A stretch of DNA of 64,000 bases from Theocolax elegans (GCA_026168455.1 CM047426.1:24536528-24600527); one strand, 5' to 3'. Shown: positions 38,118-50,699, counted from the stretch's first letter. Numbers and translations are program-made. The notes: generated from the sequence alone by a model not told the origin.

Positions 38118-38565
38118 CCTTGGTAGAAAATAAAGCAATGATACTGCTGAGCAGACTAGTCACTAGCTAAGATCAACTGGGCAGTGTCGCTGGTTAGGTA
38201 CTGGAGAAGCACTGCTTAAGAATCGATATGAATCGAAACCAACATATGATTCGTAAACATAACCTACAAAAATTCTCCCGAAATCGATTTTTTGTTCTGG
38301 AAGTTTAAGTTAACGTATTGATAGGAACTTACATGTAATCATCCATCTAAACATTTTTTATATATTTTTATTATTTTAAACGATATAAATCTGTAATTAT
38401 ATTATTTTTTACAATTATAAGTTTATGGCTGGTCCTTAGCTAGTGAATGCTTAAAAATCTGACGAAAATAACACGTCGACTAGCCAGTCATTGCTCAACT
38501 CACTGGCTAGTTTGTCTTTCACTCGCTATGGACTAGCCAAAAATTGCTCAACATTTCTACCAGGG
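38118..38565. mobile_element. Probable TIR element of about 450 bp
   Basis: The left end ccttggtagaaa is mirrored at the right end (tttctaccaggg, ending 38565). Related internal motifs (ctagctaag on the left; ccttagctagtg on the right; several tagcca/ctggctag words) show a wider imperfect inverted repeat. No convincing target-site duplication was found and there is no transposase frame. It is probably a non-autonomous DNA transposon; family unknown. Confidence 0.5.
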
Positions 38566-38983
38566 TTGCTAATACTATATATGTTAAATTGTCCTTTATT
38601 CCTCCTATATTTGTTTTAAGTAAAACTTGTTGCTTAATTCGTGTTGATTTTAGACCTATTGCCCCTTTTTATAATCTTTCTCGCGATATTTACTTTAAAT
38701 TTATTTTTCAATATTAAACATTTATTACCTTATTCTATTTTTAAATTCTCTAATATTTAAATAAGTTATTTCTAATGTAATTTTCAATAAAAACTACTCT
38801 ATTACTAATAGTATGTTTTCTTTCATTATATTAGTTCTTTGAATTAGTTTTTCATATTTACTTTTTACTGTTCTCAGTCTATCTTCTGCTTTTCTCGTGA
38901 TTACAAAAAAAGTTTTTTTATTTTTAAGTATAATGATAAATAATTTGACAGACATCGTGTATTAGACCTCTGTCTGAATCTAT

Positions 38984-39337
38984 TTATATTATTTTTAATC
39001 TTTTAGCTATTATTTCTGGAACATATTCTTCCACCTCAGATGATTTGATGGAACGAGTAGTTTTCACCGAAGGGCGGGCTGTGATAGTCTTCAGCCATAA
39101 ATCCATCCTATCTTTTGGACGTGTCCGAGTCCATTTATGATTTTTCTTTATTCTCGGTGTTTGGGTAGACACGCCTGGACGATGGAATGTTTTTTCGTCC
39201 TCACGGTGAAATGCTTCCTTGGCGTTTGATATTTTCGACACCCAGTGCAAACGTGGTAGATGGCGACTTCCACTTTCGCCTGTTTGGACTTGCATAGTGC
39301 AAGAACCAAAACATTGGCACTGGATGTACTTATCCAT
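38984..39337 (-). CDS. Uncharacterised 117-residue open frame
   Basis: The frame begins at an ATG in a favourable insect context (gtcaaaatgg) and has an in-frame stop just upstream. The product is basic, starts MDKYIQCQCFGSC with three closely spaced cysteines, and is rich in K, R and T; no membrane segment or signal peptide is seen. GC content is higher than in the flanks. It lies on the same strand as, and just beyond, the exon-like cassettes of the 771 bp array, so it could be a terminal exon or a transposon remnant. The family is not recognised and the protein may not be expressed. Confidence 0.3.
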   Translation of the reverse strand: MDKYIQCQCFGSCTMQVQTGESGSRHLPRLHWVSKISNAKEAFHREDEKTFHRPGVSTQTPRIKKNHKWTRTRPKDRMDLWLKTITARPSVKTTRSIKSSEVEEYVPEIIAKRLKII

Positions 39338-39713
39338 TTTGACTAACTATCTATCTTATTGCCCTATTTATATTCATTTCGCACGTGTTTGTATTTTTAA
39401 CATTGTGTATATTTCTAAGAAATATCTTGTTTTGGTATTAATTTCCTAGAATTTAATAAATGTATTTGTACTTAATTTCTGAGAACGTTTCTTTGTGTGT
39501 ATTGATTTTAGACCTGTTGAACCTATAACGTATAATTTTTTTTTCTTTTTTAAAAAGTTAAAAATTAAAAATCTTTTAATTTACATTATTTTCTTAACTG
39601 TAGAAATATGTTCATTTGTTAAATTTTATATCTACATTATTTTCATATTCAACTTAACTTTTTGCCGTGAGATAAAAAATTGTACAGTTTTTAATTGACC
39701 TCAAAACCTAATT

Positions 39714-39990
39714 ATTTTAATTATTTTATAATCTATAATCTATAATCTAATGTTATTCTATACGTTAATCTACTATTTACAAAAAAATATTATATTTACT
39801 TTTAATTTAAATGTTCCTACTTTTAGTATTTCTAAGAATTTTCTTGTTTTTTAACCTTAGCTAACAGTATTCTTGTAATTATTTACCTTTGTTATACATA
39901 TATATATTGTTACGTGGAATAAATTCCTCGTAACTCCATTCGTTTTAATCTCCCGGTACCGATCATCCCACGTGACAATATATATATATA
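39714..39990. repeat. Leader block X, copy 1, of the higher-order array
   Basis: This block of about 275 bp starts with a short tandem run of the 7-mer ATAATCT and ends with a 70 bp hairpin-bearing module and a TA run. It recurs at 42044-42334 with two more 7-mer copies. Both copies lead directly into a 771 bp unit. Confidence 0.85.
39909..39979. repeat. Inverted-terminus module in block X (also at about 42252-42323)
   Basis: The module starts TGTTACGTGG and ends CCACGTGACA, an inverted pair with one mismatch, and is flanked by TA runs. The first part also forms a hairpin (TTACG.GGAAT against ATTCC.CGTAA). It could be a tiny MITE, or the conserved end of a longer retroelement. No coding content. 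Confidence 0.5.
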
Positions 39991-42055
39991 ATTAAATACT
40001 CTTGTATACATGGTTAGATATCTTATTTAGCAATAATTTTGTCTTTTATCCTTAAATGGTAGTATACTCACCATATCTTAATAATTTATTTAATTAACGT
40101 TATATACGTCACAAATCAATATTATACTCTTTTTCTAGGTTTAAATTAAATAATTCATGACTGAAGCTGTTAATACGAGAGATAATTTGGTATAAAAAAA
40201 TGATATATGCTCATAATAGGTACTGTCAACATGATAATTTTCCGCTTACCAAAAGTTTCGCATGAATAAATCAAGGAAAGAAAAAAAATATCAGCTTATT
40301 TTGATGTATCTATTTAAACATACATATTAAACATTCTTTACAAACCTTAAGACAACTGTAATAATTGTCCCATTTGAGGGTCAATACTTCGTAAATCACT
40401 ATCACTTAATTGATAGTGATAATAAAAACCTAAAATTTAATACGTAAAAGATGGCAAATTTTTTATTACACACTTAAGATTTTACATTTAATAAATTTAG
40501 AATTTTAATTATTTTTAATATAATTATATACTAGAAAAATGATGTAATATTCGTTTAAGATAAAAATTGTTTTAATGTTAAAATTCCAGTAATTTTTCAA
40601 GTTTATTGAAATAGTTCAGATACTTACAATTTATTCCGATATAACGCAATGGAATTCCCCATGAATCTTCATTGTGAGTCACGCGCTCAATGTTTCGGTA
40701 TTTCCATGAATGTGAGAACAACCATTTTAAAAATAATAAGTTTTTCATATATATATATATAATTAAATACTCTTGTATACATGGTTAGATATCTTATTTA
40801 GCAATAATTTTGTCTTTTATCCTTAAATGGTAGTATACTCACCATATCTTAATAATTTATTTAATTAACGTTATATACGTCACAAATCAATATTATACTC
40901 TTTTTCTAGGTTTAAATTAAATAATTCATGACTGAAGCTGTTAATACGAGAGATAATTTGGTATAAAAAATGATATATGCTCATAATAGGTACTGTCAAC
41001 ATGATAATTTTCCGCTTACCAAAAGTTTCGCATGAATAAATCAAGGAAAGAAAAAAAATATCAGCTTATTTTGATGTATCTATTTAAACATACATATTAA
41101 ACATTCTTTACAAACCTTAAGACAACTGTAATAATTGTCCCATTTGAGGGTCAATACTTCGTAAATCACTATCAACTTAATTGATAGTGATAATAAAAAC
41201 CTAAAATTTAATACGTAAAAGATGGCAAATTTTTTATTACACACTTAAGATTTTACATTTAATAAATTTAGAATTTTAATTATTTTTAATATAATTATAT
41301 ACTAGAAAAATGATGTAATATTCGTTTAAGATAAAAATTGTTTTAATGTTAAAATTCCAGTAATTTTTCAAGTTTATTGAAATAGTTCAGATACTTACAA
41401 TTTATTCCGATATAACGCAATGGAATTCCCCATGAATCTTCATTGTGAGTCACGCGCTCAATGTTTCGGTATTTCCATGAATGTGAGAACAACCATTTTA
41501 AAAATAATAAGTTTTTCATATATATATATATAATTAAATACTCTTGTATACATGGTTAGATATCTTATTTAGCAATAATTTTGTCTTTTATCCTTAAATG
41601 GTAGTATACTCACCATATCTTAATAATTTATTTAATTAACGTTATATACGTCACAAATCAATATTATACTCTTTTTCTAGGTTTAAATTAAATAATTCAT
41701 GACTGAAGCTGTTAATACGAGAGATAATTTGGTATAAAAAATGATATATGCTCATAATAGGTACTGTCAACATGATAATTTTCCGCTTACCAAAAGTTTC
41801 GCATGAATAAATCAAGGAAAGAAAAAAAATATCAGCTTATTTTGATGTATCTATTTAAACATACATATTAAACATTCTTTACAAACCTTAAGACAACTGT
41901 AATAATTGTCCCATTTGAGGGTCAATACTTCGTAAATCACTATCAACTTAATTGATAGTGATAATAAAAACCTAAAATTTAATACGTAAAAGATGGCAAA
42001 TTTTTTATTACACACTTAAGATTTTACATTTAATAAATTTAGAATTTTAATTATT

Positions 42056-42093
42056 TTATAATCTATAATCTATAATCTATAATCTATAATCTA
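42056..42093. repeat. (ATAATCT)n short tandem repeat
   Basis: About five copies of a 7-mer open block X copy 2; block X copy 1 (39728-39749) has about three. The copy number difference is the clearest variation between the two blocks. Confidence 0.9.
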
Positions 42094-43281
42094 ATGTTAT
42101 TCTATACGTTAATCTACTATTTACAAAAAAATATTATATTTACTTTTAATTTAAATGTTCCTACTTTTAGTATTTCTAAGAATTTTCTTGTTTTTTAACC
42201 TTAGCTAACAGTATTCTTGTAATTATTTACCTTTGTTATACATATATATATTGTTACGTGGAATAAATTCCTCGTAACTCCATTCGTTTTAATCTCCCGG
42301 TACCGATCATCCCACGTGACAATATATATATATAATTAAATACTCTTGTATACATGGTTAGATATCTTATTTAGCAATAATTTTGTCTTTTATCCTTAAA
42401 TGGTAGTATACTCACCATATCTTAATAATTTATTTAATTAACGTTATATACGTCACAAATCAATATTATACTCTTTTTCTAGGTTTAAATTAAATAATTC
42501 ATGACTGAAGCTGTTAATACGAGAGATAATTTGGTATAAAAAAATGATATATGCTCATAATAGGTACTGTCAACATGATAATTTTCCGCTTACCAAAAGT
42601 TTCGCATGAATAAATCAAGGAAAGAAAAAAAATATCAGCTTATTTTGATGTATCTATTTAAACATACATATTAAACATTCTTTACAAACCTTAAGACAAC
42701 TGTAATAATTGTCCCATTTGAGGGTCAATACTTCGTAAATCACTATCAACTTAATTGATAGTGATAATAAAAACCTAAAATTTAATACGTAAAAGATGGC
42801 AAATTTTTTATTACACACTTAAGATTTTACATTTAATAAATTTAGAATTTTAATTATTTTTAATATAATTATATACTAGAAAAATGATGTAATATTCGTT
42901 TAAGATAAAAATTGTTTTAATGTTAAAATTCCAGTAATTTTTCAAGTTTATTGAAATAGTTCAGATACTTACAATTTATTCCGATATAACGCAATGGAAT
43001 TCCCCATGAATCTTCATTGTGAGTCACGCGCTCAATGTTTCGGTATTTCCATGAATGTGAGAACAACCATTATTAATATTAATATTAAATGAATAATGTC
43101 ACTATATACTTAAGAATATATTGGTACGAAGTAATTGTAAAAAAATCATATGTCATAATAGGTACTGTCAACTGATAATTTCCGCTTACCAAAATGCGCA
43201 TGAATAAATCAAGGAAAGAAAAAAAATATAGTCTTATTTTGATGATCTATTTAAACTACATATAAACATTCTTTACAAAAC

Positions 43282-43366
43282 CTTAAGACAACTGTAATAA
43301 TTGTCCCATTTGAGGGTCAATACTTCGTAAATCACTATCAACTTAATTGATAGTGATAATAAAAAC
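43282..43366 (-). pseudogene. Exon-like cassette beta of the 771 bp unit
   Basis: On the minus strand this 85 bp block lies between an acceptor (attttag) and a donor-like GTTTGTAAAG, about 200 bp downstream of cassette alpha. Copies are at 40346-40429 (84 bp), 41116-41200, 41887-41971 and 42690-42774. It contains an 11 bp inverted repeat (ATCACTATCAA with its mirror, loop CTTAA on the + strand). Splicing alpha to beta gives an early stop in the 85 bp copies. The 84 bp copy, one base shorter in the hairpin, reads through about 18 further codons to a stop at its end. Confidence 0.3.
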
Positions 43367-43564
43367 CTAAAATTTAATACGTAAAAGATGGCAAATTTTT
43401 TATTACACACTTAAGATTTTACATTTAATAAATTTAGAATTTTAATTATTTTTAATATAATTATATACTAGAAAAATGATGTAATATTCGTTTAAGATAA
43501 AAATTGTTTTAATGTTAAAATTCCAGTAATTTTTCAAGTTTATTGAAATAGTTCAGATACTTAC

Positions 43565-43683
43565 AATTTATTCCGATATAACGCAATGGAATTCCCCATG
43601 AATCTTCATTGTGAGTCACGCGCTCAATGTTTCGGTATTTCCATGAATGTGAGAACAACCATTTTAAAAATAATAAGTTTTTC

Positions 43684-43685
<2 letters not shown>
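43565..43685 (-). pseudogene. Exon-like cassette alpha of the 771 bp unit (best copy)
   Basis: On the minus strand an ATG opens 40 codons plus one base, rich in W, R, H, E and D (it ends ...SWGIPLRYIGIN). The frame stops precisely at a strong donor, GTAAGTATC (plus 43556-43564). Identical cassettes lie at 40628-40748 and 41399-41519; the copy at 42973-43070 has lost its ATG end. The residue composition is unusual for chance translation of such AT-rich DNA. No family is recognised. It may be a captured or duplicated first exon. Confidence 0.35.
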
Positions 43686-43714
<29 letters not shown>

Positions 43715-43739
43715 CACACGTCATGTGAATAAAATATAA

Positions 43740-46700
43740 TTATAAATATAAAATTATAAAAAAATATATAATTTTTTATGTTTACGAGATAATTACAAGT
43801 TTGATACACGCAAGCATTTTTCTTGATCTTTTGCATTAAAATACAGAGTTAATACTAATCTCTTGCTCAAAAATGAATATGTAATGTTTTTGGAGCTTAT
43901 GATTGTCTCCCTTCCCAGAAATCTTCGTACAGAATAGTAATTGAATTTTTCTAAGCTTCTCTGGGATTATTCGACGGTTGTCCGTATCAAATTCGAAGCA
44001 TTATTAATTTTTACGTTAATAGCCGTCGAAATAAAAAAATTTCAGCAAACAATTAATTAGTCGAAAGTTGATGATACGAATACATAGAGTATGTCAAAAA
44101 TCACATTTACATATACGATCGTAACTTTTCGAAAGACTTCGCGTTGATTTTATCCACTACAATGTTACTTAAAATCAATATAAAATAATTTTGATGCTCC
44201 ATTTTAACGAAAGATACATTTACTGCATTACAAAGACATTTGAAAGAACGATAATATGATTAATTAATCATAACAATGGCCTTCATTTAAACGAACATAT
44301 TAGTCAAATATTTTGAAAGAAAGTACAGTTTATTTGGCTAACAAGAAAACTGATATACAGAAGAAATCGAGCAGTTCCCATTCTGGATTACTAGCTCCGA
44401 GGAGAAGCAATTTTCTACTGACGGAAAATCCATTCCCTTCTTTTTCCTCTGGTCCCTGCGCGTTTAGACGATCAATCGTTCGCTTCCCTCGGAATTTTTT
44501 AATTTACCTCAGATCCGTCGCAATAAAAGCCAAGCTAGGAGTTGGGAACAAGATCGCGCTTCATCATTTGAAGCTCGTGGGCTTGCTTGCATCGGATAAA
44601 CAAGTTCAATGAACGATTAGGCGGTAGTTCGTTCGGGGTAACGAAGAGGGGAAAAAGTAAAGAGTACGAAGTCTGTAAAAGCGCTCGGTATCGTTTGTAA
44701 CAAGATTATTCAGAGGGCTGAAAAGGGGTAGTAGTTGCAGCATCGGCGTAATACTCTAATGCCAATCGCTAAGCACAAAATCGATGAAGTTTAGAAAAAA
44801 TAGTGTATTGTTATTGAAATAATGAGGTTTTCACTATTTTATAGTACATCCATACGCAAATTCAGATTTAATTCAAATGCTAAAGTTTATTCGCAAATAT
44901 ATTATCAACTACCAAATTAAATATTTCGAATAATTATTATTTCATCAGCTTTAGAATATCACAATATACATATTATATCCATCAAATATTTGACATAACA
45001 TTATTTACTTGCGATAAAATCACTGTTGATTCACGCGGAAAATCGATAAATTTAGTAACGGCAGCACAAACATCGAGTTTTTCCACTGAAATAGATCTCG
45101 AGAACAAAACCCAAGTGGGTTGAAGAATACTCGAAAAAAAAAACATTGTTAACAAGATGCAAAGAAACCTAGGGCCAATCCACTCGTTCAATACAATAAC
45201 TCGACATTGCGGTTGGATAAAAAAAAATGAAACGAAGAAAAACGTATACAGTATTTGAAAAGCAAAAGAAGCTATAGCCAACGGTGCACTTGAAGCCCTA
45301 GATGCGTGCCATGATCTCGTTACGCAGTTCGCGTAAAAAAAAAAAGAAACGAGAACGCAAGAAGGAAATTCCCAGTAGCTCGGTGTGTTCTTTCTCCTTT
45401 CCTCCCTCCCTCCCTCCACCCACTCTCATTCTTTCTCTGTCCATTCCTCTCTATCTCCATCTCTCTCTCTTTTTCTTACGTGCACGAAGCAACGTCGGTC
45501 GAGGCTTTGTCCATTAAATTAAGGGATAATTTGATTTTCATCGGATGCCCGACAAGCGGGAGGGGCTATTCTCGCTTGGGTTGAAATGAGTTTCGCTCGT
45601 TTTGGTTGGAATTCAAGGAAGAGAGACGTTCGATTGTGCGAGAACGCTGAGCTGACGAGAATCTTTCGAGCAGAGGGTGGTTTAAATCTCTTTGTAAATG
45701 TTTCCTTTGATGCTCGTTATCTGGATGATTGTGTACGAAGAATCCCCGCCGTTGGTTTAAATGCATTCGTTGCGTTGTTTCAATGTGAAAAGACATTGCG
45801 GAAGATACATGAAATCAGTTCCGCGATGGATTACTTTGTATACATTTCAATGATATCGCAAATTTTCTTTCTAACTATATATATACCTACTAAAAATTAA
45901 TTGTTTAATTTATCTGAACTTTATCGAATCTCGAAAGAAAATTAGTATTAAATAAATGGGTAATAACAAAAAATTTAAATAATAAGCCTGTAAAATTGTA
46001 AAATATAGTGTACACGTTGTAATAAGTATTTTCAAGTAAAATTCAAATCAATAGGTCACGATACATAAACTTTTACTTTGTTCAGTAAAAATGTTGATTC
46101 CGATTTATTTTTTTTAACAAAACAAACTTATTCTATTTTCCTTTTATTCAAGATATAAAAATTAATTAAATGTACAATGGTAATAATTTTGTAATACGAT
46201 CAAATAAATTCATTATATAATCAAACACATTGTGCATATTAAATATTTCACGATACCGATAAATAAAACTAATACTTATTGACACCGAAAGAACTTTATA
46301 TATTATGTATAGATAGTATAATATTGATACTGTATCGACATATGATTGCATTGTACTCTCAAGTGGAAATGCATCAAGTACAACTATCCAAACTTGATCA
46401 TCCGGTCTGAATCTAGAGTAAAATTTCGATACCGGATTAGGCGATGAGTAATGCTTCGAATTTACGGATTGGATTTAAGTTCCATTCAACTAAATTGCCA
46501 TTAGGATTTAAATTTCACTAGTGAAGGTCGAAATGACGTAATCGATAAACATTCACGCATTTTAACCGAAATTATATTTTTATTTTAATTTAAAATTATA
46601 AGTGTGAAATATTAATAAATTATTGGGGAATTTCTTCTCGGTCAGTTGTAGAGAAATCCGTAATTCTAAAAATGCATTTAACAGTAGATAACGCATTATT

Positions 46701-48569
46701 AAACGTATATGTATATATTATTAAGTAGATCAATATAACCTATAGGTATGCGCATGCATTGCATACAGAACATATATGATTTCAAATTTGAAAGTTCCTT
46801 ATAAGCGAATCAAGGTTAAATTCAGCTGTTATATCGTATTACTTCATTGACACTAATTTTACTAAAAAAGTTAATTCAACTTTTTAAAAATTCTTATTAT
46901 ATACAGGATTATATCTAAAACTATAGTAAATATCTTCAGAAAGCAAGTGTGTTCCAAGTGTACAATTAAATGATAGTGCAATTTACTGTAACATTTTTCT
47001 CCGTATATATGAATTATTTACCTACTCTCTTCGGTGCATTAAATTCGTTATCCTTGAGTACCTCATTTCACAAAGTAAACAAGAAAGCAACACAAGTCGT
47101 CAGAAAACAGTGACGCGGTCAAAACATCGGCAATTTCCCGAGTAAACAGAATGGAAAGGAATACGTCGACGGAGAAAAGGTATGAAACTCGGTAAATCGC
47201 ATTCCTATAGGATTCTTTTTTTTTTATTCGTGTGTCGTAATGGGTGACGCCTTGGACCTCTTTGCAATATTCCTCTCTGCACGTTCGGCTCGTATTGCTT
47301 AAACGCTTTTTGGTTTTACCGCATGAGCTCGCAGTATCGACACTCTCTATGTGTACAACCACCCAAAGAAAATCCGATATTGCAATGTTGACTTTCTTTC
47401 TCTCTTTTCTTCGTCGACTGAATTTTTCTTTTCTATGAAAAAAGAGATTTTTTTATTTTCCTGAGAACAAATTCTCTTATTTTGTTTTCTTTTTATTTTT
47501 AATGAATATATTTTTCTTTGATTTTGACGTAACACTGTTCCATGTATGGGCTCATTGAACCGAACACATCGGTTTGAGAATGTTAACATATACACAATAA
47601 ACATAAAAATAATTGTTTTGTCTATACATGTACACAAATTTAATTTTCGTTATTGTTATCACAAACATTAAATAAGATAGTGCTACTAACTTCTTGCTAA
47701 TATATAGGAAGCGAATACTTTTTTATGAAATATCGTTGTCCTTTCAAAATAATTTATTTTATGATTAATTTATGAAAAATGAAAATTTTGTAATTCAACA
47801 GAATCTACTATTTTATGAAAAAATTAAGTACCGAAGCACTAGATAATTGATTAATGCGTTATTGTGTAAGAGAATACCCAAGAGTATTCCTGCAAACTCA
47901 TACTAAGTATTCATAAAAAATATATAAAATTCATCAAAACACCAAGAAAGTATAAAAATACAAACCATATATACTATAAAAATTACTGTTAAATAAAAAT
48001 AAAGACATTTAGAAATTAATTTAATTAATAATATACTACTACTATTAGTTATGAATGCAGGATGAAATCTTCACGTTTCTACTGATTTTATCACTGTATA
48101 CTTTCGCTTTATTTCCCTAAACTAATTATCGATTTAAAATTCATAATTTAACAATATTTAGAGAATAGCATTAGTTGTATACAATGCAAACATTTTTAAA
48201 GGTGCTGAACATATGCTTAAGATTTCAATTATCATTATCTAGCGAGTATATGTATTTGGGTTTTATTAAATTACGTTAATATATGAATTAATTAAATTAA
48301 TAAAGGTATGTCCTCCCCCTTTAACGAATTACTGTCAAATAATATTGCAAATACACATGGTATTTATTACAACGCTATCATGAGAATGCATTAACAAGAA
48401 ATATAAGTATTTACTTTTTACCGTAGATTTAATAAAATGTAAAAAAATTGATTCCACTAGAAAGAAGGTAAACAAAAAGTACTATCATTCGAAAGCAAAG
48501 CACGTTTTCTAATCTCAATTTCATTTCTCTAGAAAGAAAGCGAAAAAATTTGTCTACTACGTCCAGTGG
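43740..48569. other. AT-rich non-coding DNA with two GC-richer patches
   Basis: GC-richer patches lie at 44370-44660 and 45290-45800. The second opens a 104-codon ATG frame (45586-45900) with fairly protein-like composition but no recognised domain. The rest is AT-rich. Confidence 0.4.
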
Positions 48570-48960
48570 GTGTTTCATCTCCTCGCGAAACTTCCGACAT
48601 CCGTCTTGAGCTAATCCGTTTAAACGTCGCGACGTCGCGTCTACGGCTCTGCTTTTACGGGGTGCACTTCATTTTGTACAGCTAGTTTTTCTCTCAACTC
48701 TGGTGGTATCGTCTTATAGCCCCACGAACCTCTTCCCTATTACACCGCTGGGTAAATCAACAGGGCGAAGCGATTTTTCGAAAATCGCCTCTATCGGGGT
48801 GCGCGAGCATGGCTTTTCTTTTATGCGTCATATATACGCCGGGTCCGCGTGTTTGCAGGTTTAACGCTCGAAGTACATTATACGGGCACCGAGATTGGAA
48901 AAGAAGACTTTTTACCGTGAGTAAAACTCACCCTCCTGGTGTACGATATATACTCGAGTG
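48570..48960. other. GC/CpG-rich island
   Basis: CpG-rich sequence (for example cgtcgcgacgtcgcgtctac at about 48625) without a long frame. It sits alone in more than 3 kb of AT-rich DNA, as expected of a conserved enhancer or an unrecognised non-coding exon. Confidence 0.35.
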
Positions 48961-50699
48961 AAATATGCGACCATGTGACGATGAGCATTAAGCTCGAACG
49001 TTCAGATAAATCGGATACACGTATTGACACGCGTATATATGTGCATGTGTGTATCTGTGTATAAATATATACGTATATATATATATTGTTCGTTTTTATA
49101 GCTTTTTCATATATCAGGTGTCGGTAAATTAAAGAAAATATACACGATGAGCTTCGTTTTTTGCTTAATGCAATTGAAGTGTACGTTACATTTGATGAGA
49201 CGTGGTTTATTGCCGCGATTTATGTACAATAACTCGTTGCTTTATGACTGGCGTGCACAGAGTTTGATAATTTAGCTGTCGATGGTGATTGAAAATGGAA
49301 TGCACTTATTATTGCGATGTACGTTTGATATTTGCATAAACGAATGTTTATTGATATATTAATTTTGCTCGTACTAAACTCAATTCCGGATTAACAGCTT
49401 AATTTATTATAATCAGTTTATTATTTGGAACACTAAATTAATATTAGCACTAATAGTAACGTAGTAATTAAATTATATAGAAATAGAATAAATCAGATAA
49501 ATATTGAACGGATCAAGCTAAATTAATGTTATTATTTCAAATAATAACGAACAAAAAATGTTGACAAGTGACTTGTTACTTGCTCCTTTTGCAGGAAAAA
49601 CTAGATTTATGAAAGTTTAACCTTTGGGTATCTCAAAATCAATTTTTACCGACCGTTTCAATAGAAACGAAAAAATTATTTTAATTAAATAAATATGGTA
49701 AATTTATTATAGACGATCCAAGACGACATCGTATCAAAACCAATTTTTTTCATCCCTACCTTTATCAACCTAGTTAAAGGTGGCATACTCGGTGTGTTAC
49801 CGACCGGGCAAGAAAGATATATAATATGGATATAAATAAACCTTAGTGGGATCATAATGATTGATGGTGATCAGTTTTTTTAAATAAATATTTATTAATT
49901 TACCTATTTAATTTTGCAAAAATATACCTAATGTTCTTATTGGTTTACCAATGGTCTATAACTATGAAAACTCGCTGTTTATCTTATACAAAAACTAGAA
50001 ATAAGAATTTCCATTTACGAGATCCCATCTTAGTTTCTAATGACCTCAAATTTCGATTTCTAGAAGATCAAGATCAAGGTCACCATTTTATGACCCTGTT
50101 TAAAAGCAACAAATGTCAGTTTAGAAACAAGTTTCTCTTGGGAATACCATTTCAATTTAAAATATTGCATTCTACAATACAAAATTACAATAAAAGGTAA
50201 TCCGATATGAAAATGGTAAGAACCGTTGAAACGTCTTAAAAATAATTTAAATTATGACTTATTTATCAAAAATTGACATAAAATTCCTCTTTATTATAGA
50301 AATTACATATTCGAAGAGAAAACTAACTAAATACAATGCAAAAACACAAATTCATATTAAAAGCGTCTTATTACTTTTCATAATTTATATGCAATACAGT
50401 ATCTGTGGGTTATATTTTAATAGTAGGTATTATTCTCTGATTTATTACATTCAATTCATTATTATAATATTCATAAAAATTTTTTTACCAGCAAAAAATA
50501 AAGACTCAACCCTTAGATTATTTAGTACATGAAACACCACGTAACATAAATTTAATCAGATGCCGGATCATGAATCACGTAGAATAAATTAGATTAAAAT
50601 CTCATACCCAAGAAAACGACGGGGAATATAATGCAAATTCAATGAGCACGAAATAAGAAACGAGAGTTAGACGATTCGATCACGATAGTCCTTGCATTC

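Larger units (their letters stand above)
39991..43690. repeat. Tandem array of 771 bp units
   Basis: The word attaaatactcttgtatac recurs at 39991, 40762 and 41533 (period 771) and at 42335 after block X is repeated. A fifth, 5'-degraded unit starts near 43072. Copy order is X, A, A, partial A, X, A (right end truncated), A (left end degraded). The third unit breaks inside ttttaattatttt, a word shared with the start of block X, which suggests a join at microhomology. Units look nearly identical except in the 43072-43290 stretch, which is dense in single-base changes. Confidence 0.92.

Noticed and set aside
39728..39749. Telomere-like repeat
   Set aside because: The 7-mer ATAATCT is not the insect telomere repeat (TTAGG) and the run is short.
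44982..45419. 145-codon open frame on the minus strand
   Set aside because: Low-complexity F/S-rich translation that crosses homopolymer runs and a CCCT tract; no domain seen.
45586..45900. 104-codon ATG frame with fairly protein-like composition
   Set aside because: No recognised domain, no splice or promoter context, and the opposite strand is open over part of it.
49931..50200. 89-codon frame on the + strand
   Set aside because: AT-rich, non-ATG context, with sequence style closer to a decayed repeat than to a gene; no domain seen.
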